Source: a virus
Length of the DNA stretch: 64,000 nt
Strand: one strand, 5' to 3'
IMG/VR virus record: IMGVR_UViG_3300010160_000043
Span: 1 to 64,000 of that record
Part shown: positions 47,495 to 54,820 of the stretch, piece by piece
Layout of the letters: each line of letters starts with the position of its first letter
Position numbering within the stretch: position 1 is the stretch's first letter
Notes under the pieces: model-generated
What the model saw: only the letters and a program-made list of their open reading frames with translations
Databases searched by the model: none
What the model was told of the DNA's origin: nothing
Program-made: the position numbers and the translations under genes

Positions 47495-48295
47495 ATGAAA
47501 GAAAAAAATTCAGGCATACCGATTAACCAAGAAGAGATTAACTTATATTTGAAAGACATTCGTAAGATTAAAGTAATGACTCCCGAAAGAGAACGTCAGT
47601 TAGCGTTACTAATGAATGGTAATGAGATTAGTGATACTAGACGAAAGGAGATTCAAAAAGAACTTCTTGAGGGGAATTTACGTTTTGTTATTACAGTTGC
47701 TAAACAATATCAAAATCAAGGATTAGATTTTCCTGATTTAATTGCCGAAGGTAACTTAGGGTTGATGAAAGCTATTAATAACTTTGATTGGTCTAAGAAT
47801 CTTAGATTTATATCTTACGCGGTATGGTGGGTTAAACAATCCATTCTTCAATCATTAAACGACAATGCTCGTACTATAAGACTACCGGTTAATGTAGTTC
47901 AGGATTTACATAGAGCCAAGAAAGCAATTGAATCTAATGGTGGTAAGTTAGAAGATAAGTTTCAAAACTTACCATCAATGATTGACTTGGATATGAATAT
48001 TAATGAGGATGGTGATACTTTAGTTGATATCATTGTTAACAATAATGCAGATATGCCCGACGAGTCATTTAATTCAGGTGATATGTTGAAGATTAAATTA
48101 TTAAGTCTATTACATATTTTAGATGAAAGAGAAAAATTGATTATTGAGGATTATTTTGGATTATCCGGAACACCAAGAACCCTTGAAGATATCGGTGGGG
48201 ATTTCAACCTCACAAAAGAACGTGTCAGGCAAATTAAAGAAAAAGCTTTACGAAAATTAAGGAATGAGAGTTCCGTATTGTTTGATTATATGTAA
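47495..48295 (+). CDS. RNA polymerase sigma factor, sigma-70 family, Bacteroidota RpoD-like
   Basis: The 266-aa protein has complete regions 2, 3 and 4. Region 2 (about 60-130) includes NLRFVITVAKQYQNQGLDFP, DLIAEGNLGLMKA and FISYAVWWVKQSILQSL. Region 4 (about 200-256) has the helix-turn-helix TLEDIGGDFNLTKERVRQIK. It strongly resembles the primary sigma factor of Bacteroidota, not T4 gp55, so it is probably host-derived. It is expected to redirect host RNA polymerase to phage promoters. It ends in a strong terminator and is cotranscribed with the gene at 46918. Confidence 0.93.
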   Translation: MKEKNSGIPINQEEINLYLKDIRKIKVMTPERERQLALLMNGNEISDTRRKEIQKELLEGNLRFVITVAKQYQNQGLDFPDLIAEGNLGLMKAINNFDWSKNLRFISYAVWWVKQSILQSLNDNARTIRLPVNVVQDLHRAKKAIESNGGKLEDKFQNLPSMIDLDMNINEDGDTLVDIIVNNNADMPDESFNSGDMLKIKLLSLLHILDEREKLIIEDYFGLSGTPRTLEDIGGDFNLTKERVRQIKEKALRKLRNESSVLFDYM

Positions 48296-48304
48296 AAACT
48301 TTAG

Positions 48305-48336
48305 AACCTTCTATTTATTATAATAGAAGGTTTTTT
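48305..48336 (+). terminator. Rho-independent terminator after the sigma factor
   Basis: An 11-bp perfect stem (48305-48315 with 48322-48332) with a 6-base loop is followed by a T run, 9 bases after the stop codon. Confidence 0.9.
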
Positions 48337-48365
48337 ACTTTTATAATAAACTTAATACAAAAATT

Positions 48366-48638
48366 ATGAAACCAATTTTAAATTTTATTGATACTTGGGG
48401 TATTAGAATAATGTTCTTCCTAGTAATTATTACATTTTTTAAGACTTGTAGTACAAATTCAAAAGTCCAAGACGTTAATGATAGTGTTGATTCATTATCA
48501 GTTAAACTTCGTAGAGAAATAAAGATTGAAGGTCTTAAATCTGAGAAAAGAGCTATTCAAGCGTCTGATAGAAAAATATTAGATGTTACAAGACAAACTC
48601 AAATTGACCAAGAAATAAGTAAAATATCTAATGATTAA
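48366..48638 (+). CDS. Small membrane protein with coiled coil (i-spanin-like topology)
   Basis: The 90-aa protein has one N-terminal membrane segment (about 10-27, IRIMFFLVIITFFKTC) followed by a charged, helical domain of about 60 residues. This is the topology of inner-membrane spanins or of small phage anchor proteins. It opens the lysis-type cluster and overlaps the next gene by 8 bases. Confidence 0.6.
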   Translation: MKPILNFIDTWGIRIMFFLVIITFFKTCSTNSKVQDVNDSVDSLSVKLRREIKIEGLKSEKRAIQASDRKILDVTRQTQIDQEISKISND

Positions 48639-49452
48639 GAAGTTATGGGCATCCGTTAAGGAACACCCAAACAGAGCGATGTTCTTGATACCTATAATTT
48701 TGGTTGCGGGAATATCTATATCACACGTTGTATCTTGGTATAATTTGGCCAATCCCATCAGTTGGGCGATATACTTATCAATTGCTATTGAGATAGGTGC
48801 TATGACCGCATTGGTTGCGGCCACTAACAAAATCAAAGGTGGTGTATGGTTTATGTTTGGGATAATTACTTTCATCCAAATGATTGGTAATATTTTCTAT
48901 TCATATAAACAAATTGATGCTAATGGGGAGTTATTTAAATCGTGGATGGAACTTACCGGACCGGTGTGGGAAATGTTAGGTTCAAAAGCTAATGACGTTA
49001 TCTCAATGAAAAGATGGTTGGCATTCTTAGAAGGAGGTTTACTTCCTGTAATCTCATTAACGTCTCTACACTTCTTCACAAAATACGATGATGGAAAATC
49101 AGGTAATAATGAGGTAAAAGAGATAATTAAAGAAGTTATTGTGGAAAAAGAGGTTATTAAAGAAGTAATCGTAGAGGTTCCGGTAATAGAAGAAGTGATT
49201 GTTGAAAAAATAGTTAGAGTACCTATTGAAGTTGAGAGGATTGTTGAAGTTGAAAAGATTGTTGAGGTTGAAAAGATTGTTGAGGTTGAAAAGATTGTTG
49301 AAGTTGCAGTGGTTGAATTAAACAAAGATAACGATGAAGAAGAAGATTACTTTGACGAATTAATTGAAGATAAATATGTTAGTCCGGGAATGGACACACA
49401 CGAACCACCACGTCCAAATAGGTTAAGTTATGTTAAACCAACAAATGACTAA
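48631..49452 (+). CDS. Multi-pass membrane protein with Glu-Val repeat tail
   Basis: The 273-aa protein has about four hydrophobic segments in the first 160 residues (around 17-38, 44-65, 70-90, 133-150). A hydrophilic tail follows, of tandem VEVEKI-type repeats (about 168-225), then an acidic and proline-containing end. The similar repeat in the protein at 39927 is notable. It precedes the amidase gene, so a holin-like or lysis-control role is possible. The size and long cytoplasmic or periplasmic tail are unusual for a holin. The function is unknown. Confidence 0.62.
   Translation: MIKKLWASVKEHPNRAMFLIPIILVAGISISHVVSWYNLANPISWAIYLSIAIEIGAMTALVAATNKIKGGVWFMFGIITFIQMIGNIFYSYKQIDANGELFKSWMELTGPVWEMLGSKANDVISMKRWLAFLEGGLLPVISLTSLHFFTKYDDGKSGNNEVKEIIKEVIVEKEVIKEVIVEVPVIEEVIVEKIVRVPIEVERIVEVEKIVEVEKIVEVEKIVEVAVVELNKDNDEEEDYFDELIEDKYVSPGMDTHEPPRPNRLSYVKPTND
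49240..49308 (+). repeat. Tandem 18-bp repeats
   Basis: Four copies of an 18-bp unit (ATTGTTGAGGTTGAAAAG, units at 49240, 49258, 49276, 49294, the last partial) encode IVEVEK. They are near-identical at DNA level, so copy number may vary by slippage. Confidence 0.85.
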
Positions 49453-49474
49453 ATAAATAATTAAGTTATCTGAA

Positions 49475-50083
49475 ATGATAGACATAATAAAATACGGTGA
49501 CTTTAAGCCATCGGGAAAACAAAAGAAAAAAAATCAAATAATACTCACCCATACTTCAAGAAATTCGGGTGAGTATTTAATGATGTTAAAATATCGTTAC
49601 AACGGGAAATTTAAAAGAGTACCAAACTACATTGTAACAAAAGAAGGTGAAATTCTCCAACTTTTAGAGAACAATGAACACACCGAATATTTCTCGGAAC
49701 CAAATATTAATAGAAATTCAATTATCATATCATTAGAAAATTTAGGGTGGTTACAAAAAGAACCGCTAAGTGACTATTACATTAACTGGATTGGGGATAT
49801 TTATAAAGGTAATGTGTTTGAAAAGAAGTGGAGAGATTATTTCTTTTGGCAACCTTATACTGATAAACAACTTGAATCTACTGCGGCGTTATGTAATCAT
49901 TTGTTTGATAAAGTATCAATAAAGAACCAAATAATAGAACACAATACAAAAATAATAGGTATTGAAAAATACGAGGGGGTTGTGACTAAAAGTAATTTTG
50001 ATTCTCAATTTACTGATGTGAGTCCGGCTTTTAAATTTGAAGAATTTTTAAAAAAAATAGAATATGAACAATTCACACGATGA
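49475..50083 (+). CDS. N-acetylmuramoyl-L-alanine amidase (endolysin)
   Basis: The 202-aa protein follows the amidase_2/T7-lysozyme-like scheme: zinc ligands H26 (ILTHTS), H156 (IIEHNT) and D181 (TDVSPAF, the DPG-type position). Between them are VPNYIVTKEGEI and a QPYTDKQLESTAALC helix. It should cleave the amide bond between muramic acid and the stem peptide at lysis. It has no signal peptide, so it needs a holin or another route. The spanin candidates follow two genes later. It overlaps the next gene by 20 bases. Confidence 0.8.
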   Translation: MIDIIKYGDFKPSGKQKKKNQIILTHTSRNSGEYLMMLKYRYNGKFKRVPNYIVTKEGEILQLLENNEHTEYFSEPNINRNSIIISLENLGWLQKEPLSDYYINWIGDIYKGNVFEKKWRDYFFWQPYTDKQLESTAALCNHLFDKVSIKNQIIEHNTKIIGIEKYEGVVTKSNFDSQFTDVSPAFKFEEFLKKIEYEQFTR

Positions 50084-50654
50084 AATCAAACAATTATTAA
50101 ATGCTTCAAGAAGATTATTGGGAGACAATAATATTAATGAAGATATCCGTAGACAATATAGTTTATTAAATGAACAAGATGTTGCGGATAATGATGTAAC
50201 TAAAAAATACGATGTTGCTCAATCAGTTGATGATGCAATTGAGGACGATACAGAGACTAATGACGATAAGTCACAGGCTTATAGAATCTCCGGTGGTGTG
50301 TTAGTATTACACGGTAAAGAACAAACTGATTTAGAGTTAACAACAGATGAAAAAATTGCATTCCAAGAGACTATGGATGAATTTGTTAATGAAGTTTCGG
50401 ATTTAGTAGATTTTAATAAACTTAATCTTTATCCAAATAATGTTGAATGGTCTGGTAAAATTATTGATTTTGATATTGAATTCCTTCTTTCAATTGGGGA
50501 AGAGAGTGGGATATATATTAACGGTGATATGATTAAAACCGATGACGATTTTTTGGAAATGATAACAAAATTAAAGGCGTTTTATGAAAAATTTAAGGTA
50601 AAATGGTCTAAAGTATTGGCATCAAGAAAGAAAACAATTAAAACAGAGAAATAA
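50064..50654 (+). CDS. Acidic virion-type protein, unknown
   Basis: The 196-aa protein starts MNNSHDEIKQLLNASRRLLG inside the end of the amidase gene. Its first 75 residues are acidic and probably disordered, then comes a compact alpha/beta part ending in a basic tail (SRKKTIKTEK). The next gene starts on its last stop base. Proteins with this kind of N-terminus recur in large-phage structural regions, but I cannot name it. Confidence 0.62.
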   Translation: MNNSHDEIKQLLNASRRLLGDNNINEDIRRQYSLLNEQDVADNDVTKKYDVAQSVDDAIEDDTETNDDKSQAYRISGGVLVLHGKEQTDLELTTDEKIAFQETMDEFVNEVSDLVDFNKLNLYPNNVEWSGKIIDFDIEFLLSIGEESGIYINGDMIKTDDDFLEMITKLKAFYEKFKVKWSKVLASRKKTIKTEK

Positions 50655-51019
50655 TGAAAGATATTACTCAAGGTAAAAGTCAAACAATTTTATTAATTAT
50701 CGTCGCCGCTTTAGTGGGTTGGAATATTTTCACAACTAGTGGTATTAAAACTGACGTTAGTGGTTATAAAAAGAAAATTGAGGGGATACAAGTTAAAGTG
50801 GATTCTGCTCAAGTAGTTAATAAACAAATAGATACTAAAGTTATGGAGGTAAAAGAGAATGTTACCAACATTACTAAAGAAATTCATCATATTGATAATA
50901 ATTTAACAATCGTAAAAGAAAAAACAAATGAAAAAGTTAATAATGCTAATAACTTTGGTAATGTTGAGCTTGAGCTGTTATTCGCAGCAAGATACAACCA
51001 AAGTAGTTCTTCCAACTAA
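50654..51019 (+). CDS. Inner-membrane spanin candidate (i-spanin-like)
   Basis: The 121-aa protein has one N-terminal membrane helix (about 11-29, ILLIIVAALVGWNIF) followed by a long coiled coil (about 35-105) rich in Val/Ile/Lys/Glu/Asn and a Ser-rich tail. This is the N-in/C-out layout of i-spanins such as lambda Rz. The lipoprotein gene that starts inside it in another frame (50928) repeats the Rz/Rz1 style of overlap. It also starts on the stop base of the previous gene. Confidence 0.65.
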   Translation: MKDITQGKSQTILLIIVAALVGWNIFTTSGIKTDVSGYKKKIEGIQVKVDSAQVVNKQIDTKVMEVKENVTNITKEIHHIDNNLTIVKEKTNEKVNNANNFGNVELELLFAARYNQSSSSN

Positions 51020-51332
51020 AACAGCTAGATTAATCTATCAAGACTTATTAAGATTTGATGGATGTAAACAAGAGTTATCGTTAACTCAATTTAAACTAAC
51101 TAAAGTTGAGGCTAGAGAAGTTCAGAAAGATACAATCATTTCTTTATTAGAGAAGAAAGATAAAAATAATCAATTTATTATAGGTCAAAAAGATTTACAA
51201 ATAACTCAATATGACCTGATGACTAAGGATTTACAGAAAGAATTAAAGGCGGTTAAATTTAAATCTTTTATATATAAAGCCGGTACATTTTTAGGTGTAT
51301 TGGCGACTTCATATTTATTAATAGTTAAATAA
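50928..51332 (+). CDS. Spanin-like lipoprotein with C-terminal membrane helix (u-spanin topology)
   Basis: The 134-aa protein has a signal peptide with a lipobox (MLSLSC, lipidated Cys 17), then a mostly helical periplasmic part, and a C-terminal membrane segment (about 113-133, AGTFLGVLATSYLLIV). An outer-membrane lipid anchor plus an inner-membrane helix in one chain is the arrangement of unimolecular spanins such as T1 gp11, of about the same length. The first 92 bases overlap the i-spanin-like gene in a different frame. It may alternatively be the outer partner of that protein. Confidence 0.68.
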   Translation: MKKLIMLITLVMLSLSCYSQQDTTKVVLPTKTARLIYQDLLRFDGCKQELSLTQFKLTKVEAREVQKDTIISLLEKKDKNNQFIIGQKDLQITQYDLMTKDLQKELKAVKFKSFIYKAGTFLGVLATSYLLIVK

Positions 51333-51334
51333 TT

Positions 51335-51580
51335 ATGGCACTAACAGCGACAGAAAAAAAAGATATTGAAGTTATGGTTCGTAAAGAAATTAAAGATTTT
51401 TTTGGGAGTAGTACTATGCAACAATATGAAAATAAATTAATTGATACAATATCTAAAGAACTTAAACGAGGAAAACTAGAAGGTGATGTTAAAGAAATTG
51501 CGTTACGAATGTTCCGAGAATTCTATCAATTTATGTGGATGAACAGAAGTTATTGGGAACCAAGACTTAAAAACGCTTAA
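51335..51580 (+). CDS. Small helical protein, unknown
   Basis: The 81-aa protein MALTATEKKDIEVMVRKEIK ... is fully helical with a Trp/Phe-rich end (FYQFMWMNRSYWEPRL). It starts 2 bases after the spanin-like gene and ends 3 bases before the next gene. The position between lysis and virion-type genes gives no function. Confidence 0.6.
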   Translation: MALTATEKKDIEVMVRKEIKDFFGSSTMQQYENKLIDTISKELKRGKLEGDVKEIALRMFREFYQFMWMNRSYWEPRLKNA

Positions 51581-51583
51581 TTT

Positions 51584-52552
51584 ATGTCAAACAAAATTCC
51601 AAGTTTAAAGGCCGCAATGGAAAAAGAATTTAGTAATGCTAATGTTTATCGTGGTGGTGTTGAGGCGGCTACAATAGCCGCGGAAACTTTATCATCAGTC
51701 TCAAATGAGTCTATGGATATTGATAAAAAAAATAAAAAAGAAGTTATGATTAAAAGACCTATTAAATCGGGGGTTGTTGATAAATTGGTTGGTAAGACTA
51801 AAATGAAAACACCTATTGGTAAATTAACAATGGGATTACCAATTATGGGGGAAGATAAAAGTGGTAAAAAACAATTTCAGAAAGATATTCAAACAGACAC
51901 CGATTTTAAAAAGTTTAAAGAAAAGGATAATGAATTTGGTACACCAAATGTAACTGTGTCTGACCCGTTTATTAAAAAAAACAGATATAAAAGAGTTGGT
52001 AAAGAAGAAAGTAAAGAAAGTACCGGTTCAGGTTCTGCAGGTGGATTTTCCGCTCCATTATTCTCAACAACTAAAGGTGAAATGGAAGAAGAATGTTGGA
52101 AAGGATATAAACAAATTGGTGGTAAAAAGAAAAATGGTAAAATGGTTCCTAATTGTGTGAAAGAAAACAAAGAAGAATATTGTGATTCTTGTGATAGGGT
52201 TAAATCTAAATGTGTTTGTGGAGAAACCAAAAAAGTTGAAGCAACAGAGGCGACGGGTTCAGGTTCTTCAGGTTCTTATGAGACAAATGCGGCTTGGGCT
52301 AAATCAACAAGTAAAAAAGATTGGAGAGGAAAATCTAAAACACAAATTCCCGGAGGTAAATTTGTTCAAGTTAAGAAAAAATGTAAAAAATTTCCATACT
52401 GTAATCAAGGTGATATTAAAGCTCTAAAGATTTTTGAGAATGAAAATGTGAAAAATGCGATTAAAAATATAAGTGAAAGACATAACATAAGTGAAAATGT
52501 AATTAAAAGTATTATCGCTTATGAGTATGAAAATACCTTTCCTAAGAAATAA
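51584..52552 (+). CDS. Virion/prohead-type protein with repeated GSGS motifs and Cys clusters
   Basis: The 322-aa basic protein is largely low-complexity. Two related motifs stand out: STGSGSAGGFSAPLF near 147 and ATGSGSSGSYETNAAWAKS near 224. Between them are a CWKGYKQIGGKKKNGKMVPNC segment and a Cys cluster (CDSCDRVKSKCVC). The segment CWxGYKQxGxKKKxGxMVPNC is one I associate with structural-region proteins of large T4-like phages. A scaffold/core or virion role is inferred. The C-terminus is helical. Confidence 0.6.
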   Translation: MSNKIPSLKAAMEKEFSNANVYRGGVEAATIAAETLSSVSNESMDIDKKNKKEVMIKRPIKSGVVDKLVGKTKMKTPIGKLTMGLPIMGEDKSGKKQFQKDIQTDTDFKKFKEKDNEFGTPNVTVSDPFIKKNRYKRVGKEESKESTGSGSAGGFSAPLFSTTKGEMEEECWKGYKQIGGKKKNGKMVPNCVKENKEEYCDSCDRVKSKCVCGETKKVEATEATGSGSSGSYETNAAWAKSTSKKDWRGKSKTQIPGGKFVQVKKKCKKFPYCNQGDIKALKIFENENVKNAIKNISERHNISENVIKSIIAYEYENTFPKK

Positions 52553-52567
52553 ACTTGAAGATTAATA

Positions 52568-52575
52568 TATTTATA
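52568..52575 (+). promoter_or_regulatory. TATTTATA box
   Basis: The box lies 13 bases before the ATG at 52589, the same spacing as at 7638. It is a recurrent putative phage promoter element. Confidence 0.45.
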
Positions 52576-52588
52576 ATAAAAAAGAAAA

Positions 52589-53857
52589 ATGAAAAAATTA
52601 AATAGTACTTACTTAGACAATTTGGTATCTAAAATTTTAAAAGAAACTTTAGAAGATAGAGCCGATAATATTGTTTCTAAATTAACGGAATCCGGTAGTG
52701 TTTGCGAATGCGGTGGGACAATGTATGAAGGTGAATGTAATGAGTGTGGATATAAAAGTGGTGATATGGAAGAAGGTATCTACGATGTTAAAGACATTGA
52801 TAATTCAGAAGAATTTGACTATGTCCAAGAAGATATGGTGTTAGGTGATTCGGATAATGAAGAGTTAGATTCTAAAAATGAAGATGCTTGTAAATATCAT
52901 ATGGATAATTTTGGTCCTGAAGATGAAAGAACGTTAAAATTCTGTGGTTCAGATATGAACGAATCTTTAAAAGGTCGTCAAAAAAGATTGGATAGAAACA
53001 AAAACAATAAGATTGATGCTGAAGATTTTAAGATGTTAAGAAAGGGTAAAAAAACTGAAACAGACGAAGGTAATGCGTTTTCAGGGGCCTTGGCTAACGC
53101 TAAAAAAAGTGGGGAAGATTCATTTGAAGTGGATGGTAAAGAATATCAGGTTAAAGAATCTTATAGATTAACTGAAAGTGAATTAGTATCTATGATTGAA
53201 AGAATTGTTAAAGAACAAAAAACTGAAGCGATTGAAAAAACAACCGACACAAAATTAAAACCAATTGGTGGAACACCTAAAGGTTATTCGGCGTATGAGA
53301 AGGCTCACAAAGGTTCTGGTAAAGAAAATGACGATTACATTAAAGATGTTACTAAAAAAATGAAAGATTACCTTAAAGACGGTTCTAAAGGTGAATATTC
53401 AATGGAACCAAAAGTATTCCCTAAAGGGAATGGAGAGTTAGAAAAAATGAAGAAAACTGCTTATGAACTTTCTGACGATGGTAAAGAATTTATTGACGAT
53501 TACTTAAGACCTGGGATGCAAACTTTAGATTATGATGAAATTCATCCTAATGAAGAGTGGATGGATAATAATATTGAAGGTTCATCAAAAACTGGAAATA
53601 ATTCAGAATGGGCTAACGCTGTTGAAACTGATGAGAATAAAAAATTAAATAAAACTCGTAAGAAAGGTGCGTACAATAAAGCTAAAAGAGCGGCATACAA
53701 TAAAGCCCCTCAACCTGTTATAAGTGATAAAACAGGTCAAGAATCGGGAAATGGGTTACATCTTAAAACTGAGAGTAATGAAAAACAAGAAAAATTAATT
53801 AGTGAAGAATTTAATAGAATGAAATCGTTGATGGGTTATAATCAAATAACTCAATAA
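52589..53857 (+). CDS. Acidic virion-type protein with zinc ribbon and EF-hand-like loop
   Basis: The 422-aa protein is very acidic and probably extended. Near residue 38 it has CECGGTMYEGECNECG (four Cys, zinc-ribbon-like). Near 134 the loop LDRNKNNKIDAEDF fits a Ca-binding EF-hand/dockerin loop (D-x-N-x-N-x-x-I-D-x-x-D). Two short helical motifs of the type ESELVSMIERIVKEQ and SEEFNRMKSLMGY occur near 193 and at the C-terminus. A structural or scaffold role is inferred from its composition and neighbours. A terminator follows. Confidence 0.62.
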   Translation: MKKLNSTYLDNLVSKILKETLEDRADNIVSKLTESGSVCECGGTMYEGECNECGYKSGDMEEGIYDVKDIDNSEEFDYVQEDMVLGDSDNEELDSKNEDACKYHMDNFGPEDERTLKFCGSDMNESLKGRQKRLDRNKNNKIDAEDFKMLRKGKKTETDEGNAFSGALANAKKSGEDSFEVDGKEYQVKESYRLTESELVSMIERIVKEQKTEAIEKTTDTKLKPIGGTPKGYSAYEKAHKGSGKENDDYIKDVTKKMKDYLKDGSKGEYSMEPKVFPKGNGELEKMKKTAYELSDDGKEFIDDYLRPGMQTLDYDEIHPNEEWMDNNIEGSSKTGNNSEWANAVETDENKKLNKTRKKGAYNKAKRAAYNKAPQPVISDKTGQESGNGLHLKTESNEKQEKLISEEFNRMKSLMGYNQITQ

Positions 53858-53885
53858 TTTACAAACACATAATATAACTTATAAT

Positions 53886-53919
53886 TTCTCCATAGACGAA
53901 CTCTATGGAGAATTTTTTT
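53886..53919 (+). terminator. Terminator hairpin overlapping the next start codon
   Basis: An 11-bp stem (53886-53896 with 53902-53912) with a 5-base loop is followed by seven T. It looks like a good intrinsic terminator for the gene ending at 53857. Yet the ATG of the next gene (53905-53907) lies inside the 3' arm and the T run codes for its Phe residues. Confidence 0.82.
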
Positions 53920-54372
53920 AACTACATATCAAAACCTTTAACACCGGAAGACGTTGACGTTTGGTTCCGGGTGAATAATATGATTCCTGAAAAAATGGAA
54001 TTATACTTTGATTTTGCCCATTCACTTAATATTTTAATTTTAGAAACTTATTTAGGTGAAAATGACTTGCCTAATGAAACTAAAATTATCTTAACGGAAA
54101 ACGACAATAAAAAACATTTTGAATGGTGTTGGGGTAAGATAATTAGTAATTTCAAACAAGAAGGTATTAATTTTCAAAATAACGGGGAACATTACGATTA
54201 TTTTTATGAGTTCTTTACGGAAGTTTTTTATCATCAAAAGAACGAAAAGGTTAGAAGTTCCATCGGTAAATTCTTTAAAGAACTATTCAACGTTAAAAAA
54301 TCCTTTACAAAATCAGACATTGATATGGTATCAACTATATATAAAGTGTTAGATAAAAATGTTAAAAAGTAA
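53905..54372 (+). CDS. Unknown phage protein; start codon inside a terminator stem
   Basis: The 155-aa protein MENFFNYISKPLTPEDVDVW ... has a helical, aromatic-rich composition without a membrane segment. The N-terminus before a possible internal start (Met 26, 53980) looks like genuine protein, so 53905 is kept. The ATG and codons 2-5 are part of the hairpin and T run described at 53886, so full-length mRNA from upstream would have its start masked. The function is not recognised. Confidence 0.66.
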   Translation: MENFFNYISKPLTPEDVDVWFRVNNMIPEKMELYFDFAHSLNILILETYLGENDLPNETKIILTENDNKKHFEWCWGKIISNFKQEGINFQNNGEHYDYFYEFFTEVFYHQKNEKVRSSIGKFFKELFNVKKSFTKSDIDMVSTIYKVLDKNVKK

Positions 54373-54453
54373 AAAAAACCCCTATAGTGTTTACTATAAC
54401 ATAAAAAAAATTATTTTTTACATAATAAAATAAATTATTAAACTAAATTTAAA

Positions 54454-54630
54454 ATGGAAACATTAGAACAAATTAAGTCTTTAACTGAGGAATTATCAGT
54501 TGACACATCTAAATTCTTTGCCGGAAATAAAAGTGCCGGTACAAGAGCTAGAAAATCTGCACAAGAATTGAAAAAATTATTGGATAGTCTTAGAAAAGAG
54601 ATTTTAGCAGAAAGAAAAGGAGACGAGTAA
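54454..54630 (+). CDS. Histone H1-like (Hc1-type) DNA-binding peptide
   Basis: The 58-aa protein encoded here begins METLEQIKSLTEELSVDTSK and continues FFAGNKSAGTRARKSAQEL with a basic helical end (KKLLDSLRKEI). This matches the short histone H1-like proteins common in Bacteroidota (GNKAAGTRARKALQE-type core). It should bind DNA non-specifically, perhaps for compaction or host nucleoid takeover. It has a normal ATG, a TAA that overlaps the next ATG by one base, and a spacer of 81 bases upstream with only A/T runs and a weak hairpin. Confidence 0.82.
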   Translation: METLEQIKSLTEELSVDTSKFFAGNKSAGTRARKSAQELKKLLDSLRKEILAERKGDE

Positions 54631-54818
54631 TGAATAATATTAATACAATATTTTTATTTGTATTCATTTTTTCACTACTGACCGTTTTGAGAACGGTTGC
54701 TAGGATAATGAGTTCCCTATTTTCTAACCCACCAAAGAAATTTGAATGGTATAGAGGGGAACTTATATATCTTGGATTAGCAATAACGTATTGCTTAACC
54801 TATTTAATACAAAATTAA
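54630..54818 (+). CDS. Small membrane protein, two helices
   Basis: The 62-aa protein has two hydrophobic segments (about 6-22 and 45-60) joined by a short basic loop (SNPPKKFEWYRGE). It starts on the stop base of the histone-like gene. It could be a holin-like or membrane-disturbing protein; no motif decides this. Confidence 0.6.
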   Translation: MNNINTIFLFVFIFSLLTVLRTVARIMSSLFSNPPKKFEWYRGELIYLGLAITYCLTYLIQN

Positions 54819-54820
54819 TT

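Noticed and set aside
48897-49325. 142-aa minus-strand frame made of Ser-Thr-Ile repeats
   Set aside because: It is the antisense of the Glu-Val repeat tail and gp-like membrane protein at 48631. The repeat explains the open frame.
54373-54453. TATAGT/ACTATA hairpin at about 54383-54400 as a terminator
   Set aside because: The stem is only about 6 bp of A/T and not followed by a clean T run. Too weak to call.
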